Below are positions 1-12,023 of a DNA stretch of 64,000 bases, in pieces; positions within the stretch are counted from its first letter, which is position 1; each line of letters opens with the position of its first letter. The notes beneath the pieces are model-generated. The model ran no database searches. It worked only from the letters and a program-made list of their open reading frames with translations, and was not told the origin of the DNA. The stretch is taken from positions 52,307,249 through 52,371,248 of the forward strand of contig NC_088295.1 of the NCBI RefSeq assembly GCF_032854445.1. The letters run 5' to 3'. The stretch comes from Liolophura sinensis. Lineage: Eukaryota; Mollusca; Polyplacophora; Chitonida; Chitonidae. The position numbers and the translations under genes were made by a program.

Positions 1-120
1 GTATCCATCAGCGTCAAGTTTCTCAGTAACATATTGATGTATACCTAAAATGAAACTTTCAAGCCTTTCCTACAGATCAATACATGTTAAGTACCCAACA
101 TGCCGAACTACATTCCAGAT

Positions 121-3100
121 CCTCACCCTGATTGTCAAGTCACTATGGCCACTTAACCATCACTTTCATTCTGCTCGGCACATGACTTCGGCAACAAGAC
201 CATTACTTTCATTCTGCTCGTGACATCACTTTGGCAATCAGGGCGTTTACTCTCATTTTGCTGGGCTCATCACTTTGGCAATCAGGACTTTTACTCTCAT
301 TCTGCTCGGCACATCGGTTTGGTAATCAAGGCCTTTACCCTCATTTTGCTCATCCTATCACTTTGGCAATCAGGGAGTTTACTCTCATTGTGCTCATCCT
401 ATCACTTTGGCAATCAGGGAGTTTACTCTCATTGTGGTCATCCTATCACTTTGGCAATCAGGGAGTTTACCCTCATTGTGCTCATCCTATCACTTTGGCA
501 ATCAGTGAGTTTACTCTCATTGTGCTCATCCTATCACTTTGGCAATCAGGGAGTTTACTCTCATTGTACTCGGCACATCACTGTCAATCAGAACTCTTAT
601 TTTGCTCGGCTCATCACGCTGGTAATAATAGCCGTTACTTTCATTCCGCTCGCCACATCACTTTGACCAGGGCATTTACTCTCATTTTGCTCGGCTAATC
701 ACTTTAGCAATCAGGGCCTTTACTCTCATTCTGCTCGGCACATCAGTTTGGTAATCAGGGCCTTTACTCTCATTCTCCTGGACACATCACTTTGGGAAGC
801 AAGGCGTCTACTCTCATTCTGCTCGCCTCATCAATTTGTTAATCAGGGCCTTTCCTTTCATTTTGCTCGGCACATCACATTGAGAAACACATCGTCACTC
901 TTATTCTGCTCGTCACATCACTTTGGCAACCAGACCATCACTCTCATTCTGCTCGTCACATCACTTTTTCAACTAGGACTCTTACTCTCATTCTGCTCGT
1001 CACATCCCTTTTGCAACTAGGACTCTTACTCTCATTCTGTTCGTCACATCCCTTTTGCAACTAGGACTCGTACTTTCATTCTGCTCGTCACATCACTTTT
1101 GCAACTAGGACTCTTACTTTCATTCTGCTCGTCACATCACTTTTGCAACTAGGCCCCTTACTCTCATTCTGCTCGTCACATCCCTTTTGCAACTAGGACT
1201 CTTACTTTCATTCTGCTCGTCACATCCCTTTTGCAACTAGGACTCTTACTTTCATTCTGCTCGTCACATCCCTTTTGCAACTAGGACTCTTACTTTCATT
1301 CTGTTCGTCACATCCCTTTTGCAACTGGGACTCTTACTTTCATTCTGCTCGTCACATCCCTTTTGCAACTAGGACCCTTAATCTCATTCTGCTCGTCACA
1401 TCACTTTTGCAACTAGGACCCTTAATCTCATTCTGCTCGTCATATCACTTTTGCAACTAGGACTCTTACTTTCATTCTGCTCGCCACATCACTTACTTTT
1501 GCAACTGGGACTTTTACTTCTAGTCTGCTCGTCACATCACTTTTGCAACTCGTACCCTTAATCTCATTCTCCTCGTCACATCACTTTTCCAACTATGGCC
1601 CTTACTCTCATTCTGCTCGTCACATCCCTTGTGCAACTGGGACCCTTACTCTTATTCTGCTCGGCACATCACTTTGGCAATCTGGGCCTTCTCATTTTGT
1701 TCGGCACATCACTTTTGCAACTAGGACTCTTACTCTCATTCTGCTAGCCACATCACTTTTGCAACTAGGACTCTTACTTTCATTCTGCTCGTCACATCAC
1801 TTTTGCAACTGGGACTTTTACTTCTAGTCTGCTCGTCACATCACTTTTGCAACTCGTACCCTTAATCTCATTCTCCTCGTCACATCACTTTTCCAACTAT
1901 GGCCCTTACTCTCATTCTGCTCGTCACATCCCTTGTGCAACTGGGACCCTTACTCTTATTCTGCTCGGCACATCACTTTGGCAATCTGGGCCTTCTCATT
2001 TTGTTCGGCACATCACTTTTGCAACTAGGACTCTTACTCTCATTCTGCTAGCCACATCACTTTTGCAACTAGGACTCTTACTTTCATTCTGCTCGTCACA
2101 TCACTTTTGCAACTGGGACTTTTACTTCTAGTCTGCTCGTCACATCACTTTTGCAACTCGTACCCTTAATCTCATTCTCCTCGTCACATCACTTTTCCAA
2201 CTATGGCCCTTACTCTCATTCTGCTCGTCACATCCCTTGTGCAACTGGGACCCTTACTTTTATTCTGCTCGGCACATCACTTTGGCAATCTGGGCCTTCT
2301 CATTTTGTTCGGCACATCACTTTTGCAACTAGGACTCGTACTTTCATTCTGCTCGTCACATCACTTTTGCAACTGGGACTTTTACTTCTAGTCTGCTCGT
2401 CACATCACTTTTGCAACTCGTACCCTTAATCTCATTCTCCTCGTCACATCACTTTTCCAACTATGGCCCTTACTCTCATTCTGCTCGTCACATCCCTTGT
2501 GCAACTGGGACCCTTACTCTTATTCTGCTCGGCACATCACTTTGGCAATCTGGGCCTTCTCATTTTGTTCGGCACATCACTTTGTGAATCAGGGCCCTTA
2601 CTCTCATTCTGCTCGTCACATCCCTTTTGCAAATAGGACCCTTACTATTATTCTGCTCGGCACATCACTTTGGCAATCAGGGCCTTTACTCTCATTCTGC
2701 TCGGTACATCACTTTGGTAATCAGGGCCTTTACTCTCATTCTGCTCGGTACATCACTTTGGTAATCAGGGCCTTTACTCTCATTCTGCTCGGTACATCAC
2801 TTTGGTAATCAGGGCCTTTACTCTCATTCTGCTCGGTACATCACTTTGGTAATCAGGGCCTTTACTCTCATTCTGCTCGGTACATCACTTTGGTAATCAG
2901 GGCCTTTTCTCTCATTTTCCTCGGCACATCAGTTTAGTATTCAGGGTCTTTACTCTCATTCTGCTCGGCACATCACTTTGGTAATCAGGGCCTATACTCT
3001 CCTTCTGTTCGGCATCACATGAACAGTCAAGGCGTTTACTCTCATACTGCTCGGCATTTCACTTTGGTTATAAGGGCCAGGCCCTTACTTTCATTCTGCT

Positions 3101-4150
3101 CGCCGAATCACTTTCGCAATGAAGGCCTTTACTTTCATTTTGCTCGGCACATCATTTTGGCAATCAGGGCCTTTCCTCTTATTCTGTTCGGAACATCACA
3201 ATAACAGGTCCTTTTCTCTCATTCTGCTTGGAACATCACTTTGGTAATTAGGGCGTTTACCTTCATTGTGCTGGGCACGTCACTTTGGTAACCAGGGCCT
3301 TTACTTTCATTCTGCTCGGTACATCACTTTAGTAATCAGGACCTTTTCTCTCATTTTCCTCGGCACATCACTTTAGTATTCAGGGTCTTTACTCTCATTC
3401 TGCTCTGCACATCACTTTGGCAATCAGGGCCTATACTCTCCTTCTATTCGGCATCACATGAACAGTCAAGGCGTTTACTCTCACACTGCTCGGCATTTCA
3501 CTTTGGTAATCAGGGCCTTTTCTCTCATTTTCCTCGGCACATCACTTTAGTATTCAGGGTCTTTACTCTCATTCTGCTCTGCACATCACTTTGGCAATCA
3601 GGGCCTATACTCTCCTTCTATTCGGCATCACATGAACAGTCAAGGCGTTTACTCTCACACTGCTCGGTACATCACTTTGGTAATCAGGGCCTTTTCTCTC
3701 ATTTTCCTCGGCACATCACTTCAGGGTCTTTACTCTTATTCTGCTCGGCTCATCACTTTTGCAACGAGGGCATTTAATCTCTTTCTGCTCGGTACATCAC
3801 TTTGGTAATGAGGGTCTTTAATCTTATTCTGCTCAGCACCTCACTTTGGTAATAAGTGCCTTTCCTTTCATTCTGCTCGGCACATCACTTTACCAACAAG
3901 ACCATTACTCTCATTCTACTTTTATTGTGCTCGGCATATCACTTTGATAAACCTTAACTCTCATTTTTTTTCGCACATTACATTAATAATTAGGGTCTTT
4001 ACTCTCATTCTGCTCGGCATATCACTTTGGCCTTTACTTTCATTCTGTCGGCACATCACTTTTGCGATCTTATTCCGCTATTCACATCCATTTTTCAACT
4101 ACGACCAGTACTCTTACTCTGATCGTCACATCACTCTGGCAACCAGGAGT
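121..4150. repeat. Satellite/minisatellite array, 43-44 bp unit with higher-order structure
   Basis: About 4 kb of head-to-tail copies of a 43-44 bp unit built around CATCACTTTGGCAATCAGG and TTTACTCTCATTCTGCTCGG. Three sub-blocks are visible. Near 1545-2500 a seven-unit block repeats with a 304 bp period (CAACTCGTACCC at about 1545, 1849 and 2153), and the next block is about 44 bp shorter. Around 2700-2900 single 44-bp units are almost identical. Around 3340-3720 a four-unit block recurs every 174 bp. Long ORFs run through several frames only because the unit lacks stops, so I do not call them genes. The left edge fades into non-repetitive sequence; the array may be a centromeric, subtelomeric or interstitial satellite. 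Confidence 0.95.
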
Positions 4151-4170
4151 TGTGACTGGTGTACTGACTG

Positions 4171-4224
4171 TGACAACATGTGACAACATGTGACAGCATG
4201 TGACAACATGTGACAACATGTGAC
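4171..4224. repeat. Short 10-bp tandem repeat
   Basis: Five and a half copies of TGACAACATG, one with an A-to-G change. The array lies directly at the right edge of the satellite. Each junction creates CATGTG, an E-box-like hexamer, but there is no evidence that it is functional. Confidence 0.9.
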
Positions 4225-6046
4225 CCTTCGTCGTTACGCTTTACGTGTATTTAGGGAATTATGTACGTAAGTATTTTTTTATTCTTCCTTGTCTTATTTG
4301 GATAAACATCAACACGACTACTCTCCATAATTTGGGTAAAAAAAAAAACAGAACAAGTCAATATATAAGGAGCTGCAATTATGATCCCGTTTGACAAAGT
4401 ATTGTTCAAGAAATATGACTGTTGTAGAATCGATGTAATGAATCAAGTGTGAAAAGGTAAGAATTTACTCTTGAAATGTTCCATTAAACAACTTGATGTA
4501 GGCGTAAGAACAGTCTGCTTAGGTGAAGTGTTGTGATGGAAAGATTGAAGTACTTGTGATAATATCGTCTTGTGATTCAATAAAAGGTTGGTTGATATTC
4601 ATTTTGCCACAACGTCTGAACGACATTTCGTATACTACGAATGGCAACGGTGCCGTTGTGTCGATTTACAGACACAGCTATGTCGTTCAAATAATACTGG
4701 GATAACGAACAGCTCCTGTATATGGCGTCGCCATGATATATGTGCAACATTGCCACGGTGGTGTTAAGCGTTTCTGCTTCTGTTGAAGAGAATACGTACG
4801 TTGTGGAGGACATCATGCCTCTGTTGATTCCAGAAACACAGCAATCTGGGGCAGCAGCTGGTGGTGTCTTATGTATCAAACGGGCAATCTGTTCACGTTC
4901 GTGATGGGTGTCCAGTTGTTGACAGAAGACATTTCATCCATAAACACGGAACAAGTTGTTGTGGAATCTCTTAGTCATCGGTATCTGTCACTGGTTTTTG
5001 TGTGGGTCTTTGATTGAACACCAATATTTATGGAACCGTGTTCCTGGGCGACATACACGGAGTTAGTGACAGCTTGTCCACGCGTGATTCACTACATCCC
5101 GCCTTCCTAAACCTAGAAGACATTTGTTCTTTACAGTTGCCCAGTTATTCGTATGTTCACTGTTATTATATAAAGTTAAGGGTTTGTCAAGATTTTGCTC
5201 TTTCGCCGTGCTATATATCATCTGCGCCAAGTCGTTGGGCTTTATTATTATATATATATATTTCATCTCTTATGAAATGCGTTGAGTTTGGAGCAAACAA
5301 ATACTCACTGACAAATGACACTTTGTTGTCAGGTTGTGGCCAAAGCTAGTCTTCGGTTATCTGCAATAAATATACTGGGCATGATCTGGAGTGATTCCGT
5401 GTCACCGAGAGAACGCAATATACTTATTATCTAATGATAGTAGTTCAAATCTTGTTACTGGCCCCACAGTAAACAATCCGTAAAACAATCAGTAAACAAT
5501 AATTTGTATAAAATAATAACTCCATATATTCACAGTTCCTCCTAGAATGGCTAAACAAAATTATTTCAGCTTAGAAAAGTGTATTTTTTGTATTCAAGAA
5601 ATCCGAGTGGATAAGCTGTGACATGTGAACAGTAATTCCATTTGAGTCAAATGTTACAAGTCTACTGAAACAAAGCACGTTCATATTTCATTCAACCAGT
5701 CGCTTATATGATAAGAAGTTCCGACAAATTGTATCGCGTAAACGAGGACCAGAACGAAGATGTATGCGAGGCCATTAGTTTCTTAAGGTATTTAACCTTA
5801 CCCAACCATGCGGTTATCTACAAAGGTTTCATAGGAGAGTGAAAGGATCTCTTCTTTCCATGTTCAAAGGCATTCATTCTTTTCGGCAAATTCACATTCT
5901 AGTGGTCAAACGGTGGTCTCCAACCTTTAAGAAATAAGAGGTATTCGACTTTCGCGGAAATCTCGGGAGATTTTTGTCAGTAGGGAAAACGTGTCACTTA
6001 AATCGGGACTTTTGGGTTTCACTCGAGTGTATTTGCCAATTATGAT
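4225..6046. other. No recognisable gene
   Basis: AT-rich sequence with ORFs up to about 110 codons on both strands. None shows a domain I recognise, and none has convincing splice-site context. A short TA run lies at 5247-5260. Confidence 0.5.
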
Positions 6047-6170
6047 GATTGGTGTTTTACGGCATATTCACGAATATTTCACTTATACGACGTCGGCAGC
6101 CAGCATTGGTGAGAGGCTGCAAGTGATTGCACATCGCTAGCACGCTATTCGCCAGACATCGGCGGCCCCC
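6047..6170 (-). mobile_element. tRNA-derived SINE (family A), internally deleted copy
   Basis: The copy begins with the family A 3' end in inverted orientation (GATTGGTGTTTTAC, then ATATTTCACTTATACGAC). It jumps at the GCCAGCAT segment straight to the tRNA-like head (TTGGTGAGAGGCTGC, then GCTAGCACGC). The central body of about 120 bp is missing. It is diverged compared with the copies at 10.3 and 22.7 kb. Confidence 0.8.
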
Positions 6171-6359
6171 GGAATACGTTGATAGATGACCGTCAGAATA
6201 AATGATAATCAGTCAGTGGAACTGGTGACCAATGTAAAGTGAAGGCTTTACCGAAATCTGTATTACACTTAACGTGTTCTATTTTCACATGTACTCTGAA
6301 ATATACCTCTCTCTGGATCAGTCTCCGCCGTGGACAAAAACATTTGGTAGTTGTTGCAT

Positions 6360-6920
6360 GGAGTCGCGGTTTCCTCCAGGCTTTGTCCTAATGCAAGACG
6401 AATCACATCAATGGAAAATTTGAGAGCAATTATGTATATATTTTTACGCGGTTTACTTTAGGCCTCGTCATGTTGCAGTGGCTTGTGGTTCCCTTCAGGC
6501 CTCTTGGTGCATGGCTCTGTGTTCTCCTCCGAGTTGTGTCCTGCTGTATTTCCTCCAAGCTTTGTCCTACAGCATGGGCTTGTGGTTTCCTTCAGGCTTT
6601 GTTTTGCTGCATTGGCTTGTAGTGTCTCCTGGGCCTTATTCACATGCAAAGGCCGTTTCTTCCGGGCTTCCTCTTGTTGCATGGCTTTGCGGTTTCTTCT
6701 GACCTTTGCCCTCCTGTATGGGCTTGTTGTTTCCCTCAGGCTTTGTCCTGCAGCATGTGTTTGTGGACTCCTACAGGTTTTGTCCTGCTGCAAGAGCAAA
6801 TGGTTTCGTTCACGCTGTGTCTGATTTAAGAGCAGTTATTTACATACTTTTTGTGCTGTTTCCTTCAGGCTTTGTTCAAATGCAACGCCTTGCGGTTTCC
6901 TATGGGCTTTGTCTCATTCT
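6360..6920. repeat. Degenerate minisatellite, about 39 bp unit
   Basis: Imperfect copies of a unit resembling GGTTTCCTTCAGGCTTTG followed by TCCTGCTGCATGGGCTTGT, spaced roughly 35-40 bp. Overlapping ORFs of up to 113 codons on both strands follow from low stop density in the unit and are not called as genes. Confidence 0.8.
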
Positions 6921-7784
6921 CTTCAGTCCATATTCCTACATCATTTCCTAAAATCCCTCTGATATAAATCTCTTATTCACTCTCCTCTTGCAAAAAAAAA
7001 ATATTACCTGTCTCCAGTTCATATCAGGCTACAAGACTGGACACGATATCACACATTGCAAATTTACGATTAAGCATCTACAGGAGCATGCGTATTCTTG
7101 GTATAAAATGGTGACTTTCAATTCTAAATCTGACACTCTTCTCTGAGCATGTAAACGCAAATCACAGAAACGCCAATTTTAGCTATGACTGTCCAACCAA
7201 GAATGGCTAAGAAGAAGCTATCTATGGAGAAAGCAAAAAGAGCTAACATGATAAAAAAAATAAAAGACGTGGCACAAAATATAATTGGAACCTAACCAGT
7301 TCGTTTTCCTTCAGAAACTGCCACAGAAAAACCGGAATTGAAATTGATACAATCCCTGGTCATTGCATAACCAAGTCATTAGCACATGTATAGGTTGATT
7401 CAACCACCCTAGGTTTATAGAAAAAGAAGGCTTCCTTGTCTGTTACTATGGCCCGGTTAACATGCATATAATAAGGCATTTGTTATAACATCACTAAACA
7501 AATAGAAATTGCTTTTTCAAAGGAGCAGCTTGTATACTAGTGTAGATTAAGACAGATGACACGGGTCGTACGGCTATGATTTTTCTCATGATTTACAGTA
7601 TGAAAGCATCTTAAGCCCAACTGCAGGAGTTTCGTGCTGTGCATTGTCTATGAATAGTTCAGAATTATGGGCAATAGGCAAAATCTTAAGTGACACGGAA
7701 GTGTATCGCGTAGGAAATACTATAATTGTAACATGTGGCTAGTTAAGAAGTCGTGAAAGGGACGTGTAAAAAGATAATTAGCGA

Positions 7785-7820
7785 TTAAAATAAATAAATA
7801 AATAAATAAATAAATAAAAT
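7785..7820. repeat. (AAAT)n microsatellite
   Basis: About eight uninterrupted AAAT units. It resembles the tail of the family A SINE, but no SINE body is attached on either side. Confidence 0.9.
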
Positions 7821-9517
7821 GATTATCCGGTACATCGTGATGTCTAAGTGGCGGGCCGACATACCAATTTTCTCAGTTAAGTAGGGATTTACCCAGCACC
7901 TTGATTTAACTATTTCGACGTCCGACGTACTTGTATCAAGGTATATCGTTTTCCTTCTTGTCAACCATATTTCGTCAAATTTGGCTAGAAAAATAAATTA
8001 AACGCATTCACTAGCTGATTGGATTAATTTGACCGTGACTCTAATACTGAAATAATTCCACCAAAAGAATTAAAGCTCGTCTCTATGCGTTTGAAGTAGC
8101 TTTCCTGTTTTGGAAAACCTAAAACTATTTTTTTTTTGTTTACCTCTTTTAAGGCTCTGATGTTCGCTGCCTATTTTGTTTATCTTCAATTTTGTGTACT
8201 CTAGTATTATTGGATCAACGGAAGTTATCTCAATACTATCTAGATACCACACATACAGGTAATTGTCTATTTTTTTAAACGTCGGCCTATGCCTTAATGC
8301 GATAGATTTACTCTCCATACTCAGTTGTATGCCACAACATATGTCGGATGTCGTGCAAAAGTTTAGCTTAAAATAAGATCAGGTTGTGAATTAAATGTAT
8401 AAGTGTTACACCCCCTGGTTTATCTCAGAGTGCGATGACTCAACGTATGAACACTGTGTATGCTTTCACATGTCCGAACGAGTGTTTGCACACCTTATAT
8501 TTCAACTTGGCAGTCATACTCTAGTCTTTTGCCTTGGGGATGTGGAGACCCATAACATGCGATTTGTTATTGTAACTCTCAACGAAATATGGTAAAAAAT
8601 GCTAAAAGGTATAAAATCTACAGTGTTTCCCTAAGTATCATGACCTGGGCTAATAAAGTGTCGTTTTCAAACCCATCTCTCGCTGTTACCCTTGCGACCT
8701 TACAGTCAGGAGGCAACCCGGGACATGCCGGTTTCTTCCGCGCTTCACTTACTCTAGTGATATGTATGTCGTGTAATGAGAGCTACTGGGGTTTGTTACT
8801 GTACTATATGTACATATCACAGCATATACTGATATAGTAGGGAATTTTCAATCCCGAGCTTTTGTTACACAAAACTTAAATGTATACAGCAGTCAGCATT
8901 ATTTTTTTCCCCTGAACATTGTAATTTTCCAAAAGGTTTCAGTGTGGAAAAAATGGCATCCATGCAATCGGCTTGCTTTTCAACCTATAGTATAAGTTCA
9001 CTGAATAACGCGTTACTAGGAAAACAGAGCATTTAGACTCCCATACTGAGTGGACACTTTCATCACTGTCATCTAGTCGCCTTGCTGACTCCATATAAAA
9101 TGCTTTCTGCATGATCACGAAGCTGTTGTCGATTTCCAAGAGTGATGTCAGTCTGTAAAGGACGCAGTTAACAACACGCTTTGCCTAACAAGTATTGATT
9201 GAGGCTAATAAATTTGTTCCTGCACGGGAAAGAGCCGTTTACAACCGTGTTCTTTAATGAGTGGGCATGGAGAGAAAGCTAAATCCAGCCTATCTTGACG
9301 GTCTTTTAGGAGATTGATGTATTTATGAACTGTATATTTGTACCGTGTTCACTGGAGATCTATCTTCACTTATATGCATAGTACACAGCTTCAACGCCTC
9401 CATAAGATAGTACATGGTATAAGGTGTCTTTCAGTAACTCTACTCCGATGATTCTGCTTACTTTCCTTTCACTTCAGATGCACACATTAAAGTCATCCGC
9501 TAGAGTTATTAATTATC

Positions 9518-9790
9518 AACATTTGAGCCCTATGTTTGCTCCGTTTCGCAAAAACGCAAATCTGAAATTCTGTTCTGCATTCAGATATCAGCCTCGACCT
9601 AACTTCAATATTTGAGCGTTATGTTAGCTCACTTGCGCAAACACTGATTTTGAAAATTCTTTTATCCGTTTAGTAATCTGCATCGACCTTTGAATTGTCA
9701 ATATTCCGGAGCTGTTTTCCCTCCCTTGCACAAACACCCAGATCTTAATTTCAAAGAGCTTTCTGAAAATCTTTTGTCCATTATTGTATT
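9518..9790. repeat. Degenerate tandem repeat, about 90 bp unit, three copies
   Basis: Units start at about 9518 (CAACATTTGAGC), 9606 (CAATATTTGAGC) and 9699 (CAATATTCCGGAGC). Each continues with a GCAAACAC-like block and a GAAAATTCTT/CTGAAATTCT block. Spacing is 88 and 93 bp. Identity is modest, so the repeat is old. Confidence 0.6.
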
Positions 9791-10260
9791 TGCACGCTAT
9801 AAGCTATGAATTTTAACTTCACTTTGCAATGTACTTCCTCAAATTTTCATCGCCTCATATGGATGGAATAATCCCCCTTTCCTGAACAATTTATCACATC
9901 ATTTCACATCTCATTTTCAACTGGTTCAGCGGGAGTCTTAATAAATCGCAGATAAATTGTTTCTCTTGTAAATGCTATTTCCGTTTATTTTATAGAGTGC
10001 AAGCTTTATTGCTGAAACTCTTTTGATATTCTTTCCTTGGCCAATTTTGTGATATGCCAGGTCTCATTAACACGACGCCTGCGCTCTACACAAATTTAGG
10101 TTACGAGCAATGTAGCCACGTAGTTTGGCTATTCCATCATGTTTACTGTTCTATAGCACACGTTTTATGTCCAGTTTTTCCGAGTATGTGATTGACTGAA
10201 GACCAACACGTAACGACAATTTAATTGCTTTATTTCCATTTTGTCTTTCACATTAAATTA

Positions 10261-10540
10261 TGTATTTATTTATTTGTTTGTTTATTTGATTGGTGTTTTA
10301 CGCACGTACTCAAGAATATTTCACTTATATGACGGAGGCCAGCATTATGGTGGGAAGAAACCAGGCAGAGCCCGGGGAAAACCCACGACCATCCGCAGGT
10401 TGCTGACAGACCTTCCCACTTACGGCCGGAGAGGAAGCCAGTATGAGCTGGACTTGAACTCACAGCGACCGCATTGGTGAGAGGCTTCTGGGTCATTACG
10501 CTGCGCTAGCGCGCTAACCGGCTGAGTCACGGAGTCCCCC
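10261..10540 (-). mobile_element. tRNA-derived SINE (family A), full-length, with TSD
   Basis: Nearly complete copy on the minus strand. A tRNA-like head lies at the right (B box as GGACTTGAACT, A box within GCGCTAACCGGCTGAGTCAC). The conserved body carries GGCCAGCATTATGGTGGGA, and an AAAT-rich tail (ATTT on this strand) lies at the left. A perfect 12-bp target-site duplication, CACATTAAATTA, flanks it at 10249-10260 and 10541-10552. The head implies Pol III transcription and LINE-assisted mobilisation. The intact TSD suggests a fairly recent insertion. Confidence 0.92.
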
Positions 10541-11379
10541 CACATTAAATTAGTAAGTATAAGATAAAGCAAGGAAAATATTTTGATAGCAATATTTTAA
10601 AATGCTCACCACACGATCATTATTCCAGCACTTATGTTGTTGCACCAAGCCTTTTGTTGATGTGTTTCAATCAGCCACATTTCATTGTACAACATTTAGC
10701 TTCTTGTTTGCTTCTCTGGATTTGTCTACTGTCTGAAACGCTTTAAAATAGTAACTTATGACCAGAAATAGCCAAATATTTTAGGTTCTCCGCAAACTGG
10801 GCAATTCAGTAAACAGCTTAGTAAGGTGATAGCTCATTGTGAAACTAATCTCCCACCATACAGCTTACATGTGGAGATGACACCCTCTGCCAGCTCTTGC
10901 TTTTTTTTAATGGCATGCCTCACATTTTTACTGGCCGTAGTTTTGATTTCTCATCTAAGAGATCAGAGGGCGAGATAAATGTGAAATATCTTGTTAAGAG
11001 TTTTGGTTTAATTGTGATTGTGGAAACATTCATTGCTTTTTGGTTGTTAAAGCAACGTTTTATTAGGATTTGCTGGCATGTTAACCTTGATAGTCAGATT
11101 TGACTGTTTCCCGAAATTTACCTTGTTTTTAGATCTAATGCATCAGAGATGATTGATGTATGGATGGGATCGGAAGGTTGATAAAGTTTTACAAGGGATT
11201 AAAAAGCTGTATTCAAGGTCCAATTTATATTTGATACTAAGTTTCGAAAATAAAATCTCTCGCCAAACTGTAATTTAAGTCAACGCAGATTTGAGTTGGG
11301 TCAATAATAAAGGTCAATTTTCAGATTAGTAAGTTTATATTTAGATACAATTTTATGTGGTGTTTCTGACGATCCTGTT

Positions 11380-11404
11380 TTGTGTGTGTGTGTGTGTGTG
11401 TGTT
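11380..11404. repeat. (TG)n microsatellite
   Basis: About twelve TG units after TTTTG. Confidence 0.9.
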
Positions 11405-11947
11405 TTATTCCTTCTGCAAAGCTTTGGAGTGGAATCTCCTCAGCTCCACCATTTTCCTCAAGAGAACTCTTTGTTATTCTCCGATGGCAGAAGCTATGCC
11501 ATCTAATGCTATTGAGTGTACGGAAATCAGCTATAATACTGTTCTGTTGTAGTTTAACACTCGATGGAGAGGAAGCAGAGGAAATGGTCTCGTACTTTAA
11601 AACTCTAGTCGCATGGCTAGCCAGTAGATTCTGAGTGCTCTGATTTCACTAAAATCGATGTTTATGAAATAAAGGACTATTTCTGGGTATAGCCTTTGGC
11701 GCCTGCGCAAGGAAGATCATAGTCTAAAACAGCTTAAGACAGCTAAGAAATCATAATGTACCTCACCTGTAGTTTTCATTTCCCACGTGTTTGTATGATT
11801 ATCACTTCCATGCCCAAAACTCGTAGATTACATGCGTATATGCGTGAAGGCTGCGCTAGAGTTCCCGAGAGAAGAATTTGGTATTTGATTTCACTTACCT
11901 AGATAGATGCATATATAGTTTATTGAAGTGTATCCAAAGGGCTGTTC

Positions 11948-12023
11948 GTGTGTGTGTGAGGTGGGGGTCAGGGGGGTGGGGGGTCAGGGGTTGGGGTGGG
12001 TGTTGTGGTGGGTCGGGGTGAGC
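11948..12023 (+). other. G-rich block with G-quadruplex potential
   Basis: The plus strand carries many closely spaced G3-G6 runs (for example GGTGGGGGTCAGGGGGG and GGTTGGGGTGGG) over about 75 bp, in otherwise AT-rich sequence. The spacing fits the general G-quadruplex pattern of four G-runs with short loops. No gene lies beside it. Confidence 0.7.

Larger units (their letters stand above)
6921..10248. other. No recognisable gene; simple repeats only
   Basis: Apart from the AAAT microsatellite at 7785-7820 and the roughly 90-bp repeat at 9518-9790, I see no coding domain, RNA gene or transposon here. ORFs are short and lack any recognisable family signature. Confidence 0.5.

Noticed and set aside
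220-3204. Many ORFs of 60-155 codons with repeated LILL/SLWQSG-like peptides
   Set aside because: They are translations of the 43-44 bp satellite in several frames. The same DNA is open in more than one frame, and there is no start context or domain.
1-4150. CRISPR-like array
   Set aside because: Regular units exist, but there are no unique spacers between constant repeats; all of the unit is repeated, and the context is eukaryotic.
4577-5349. ORFs of 100 and 111 codons on opposite strands near 4.6-5.3 kb
   Set aside because: No domain, no splice-site support and no homology that I recognise.
6458-6824. Overlapping ORFs up to 113 codons on both strands
   Set aside because: They lie in a degenerate 39-bp minisatellite; openness on both strands shows low stop density, not coding.
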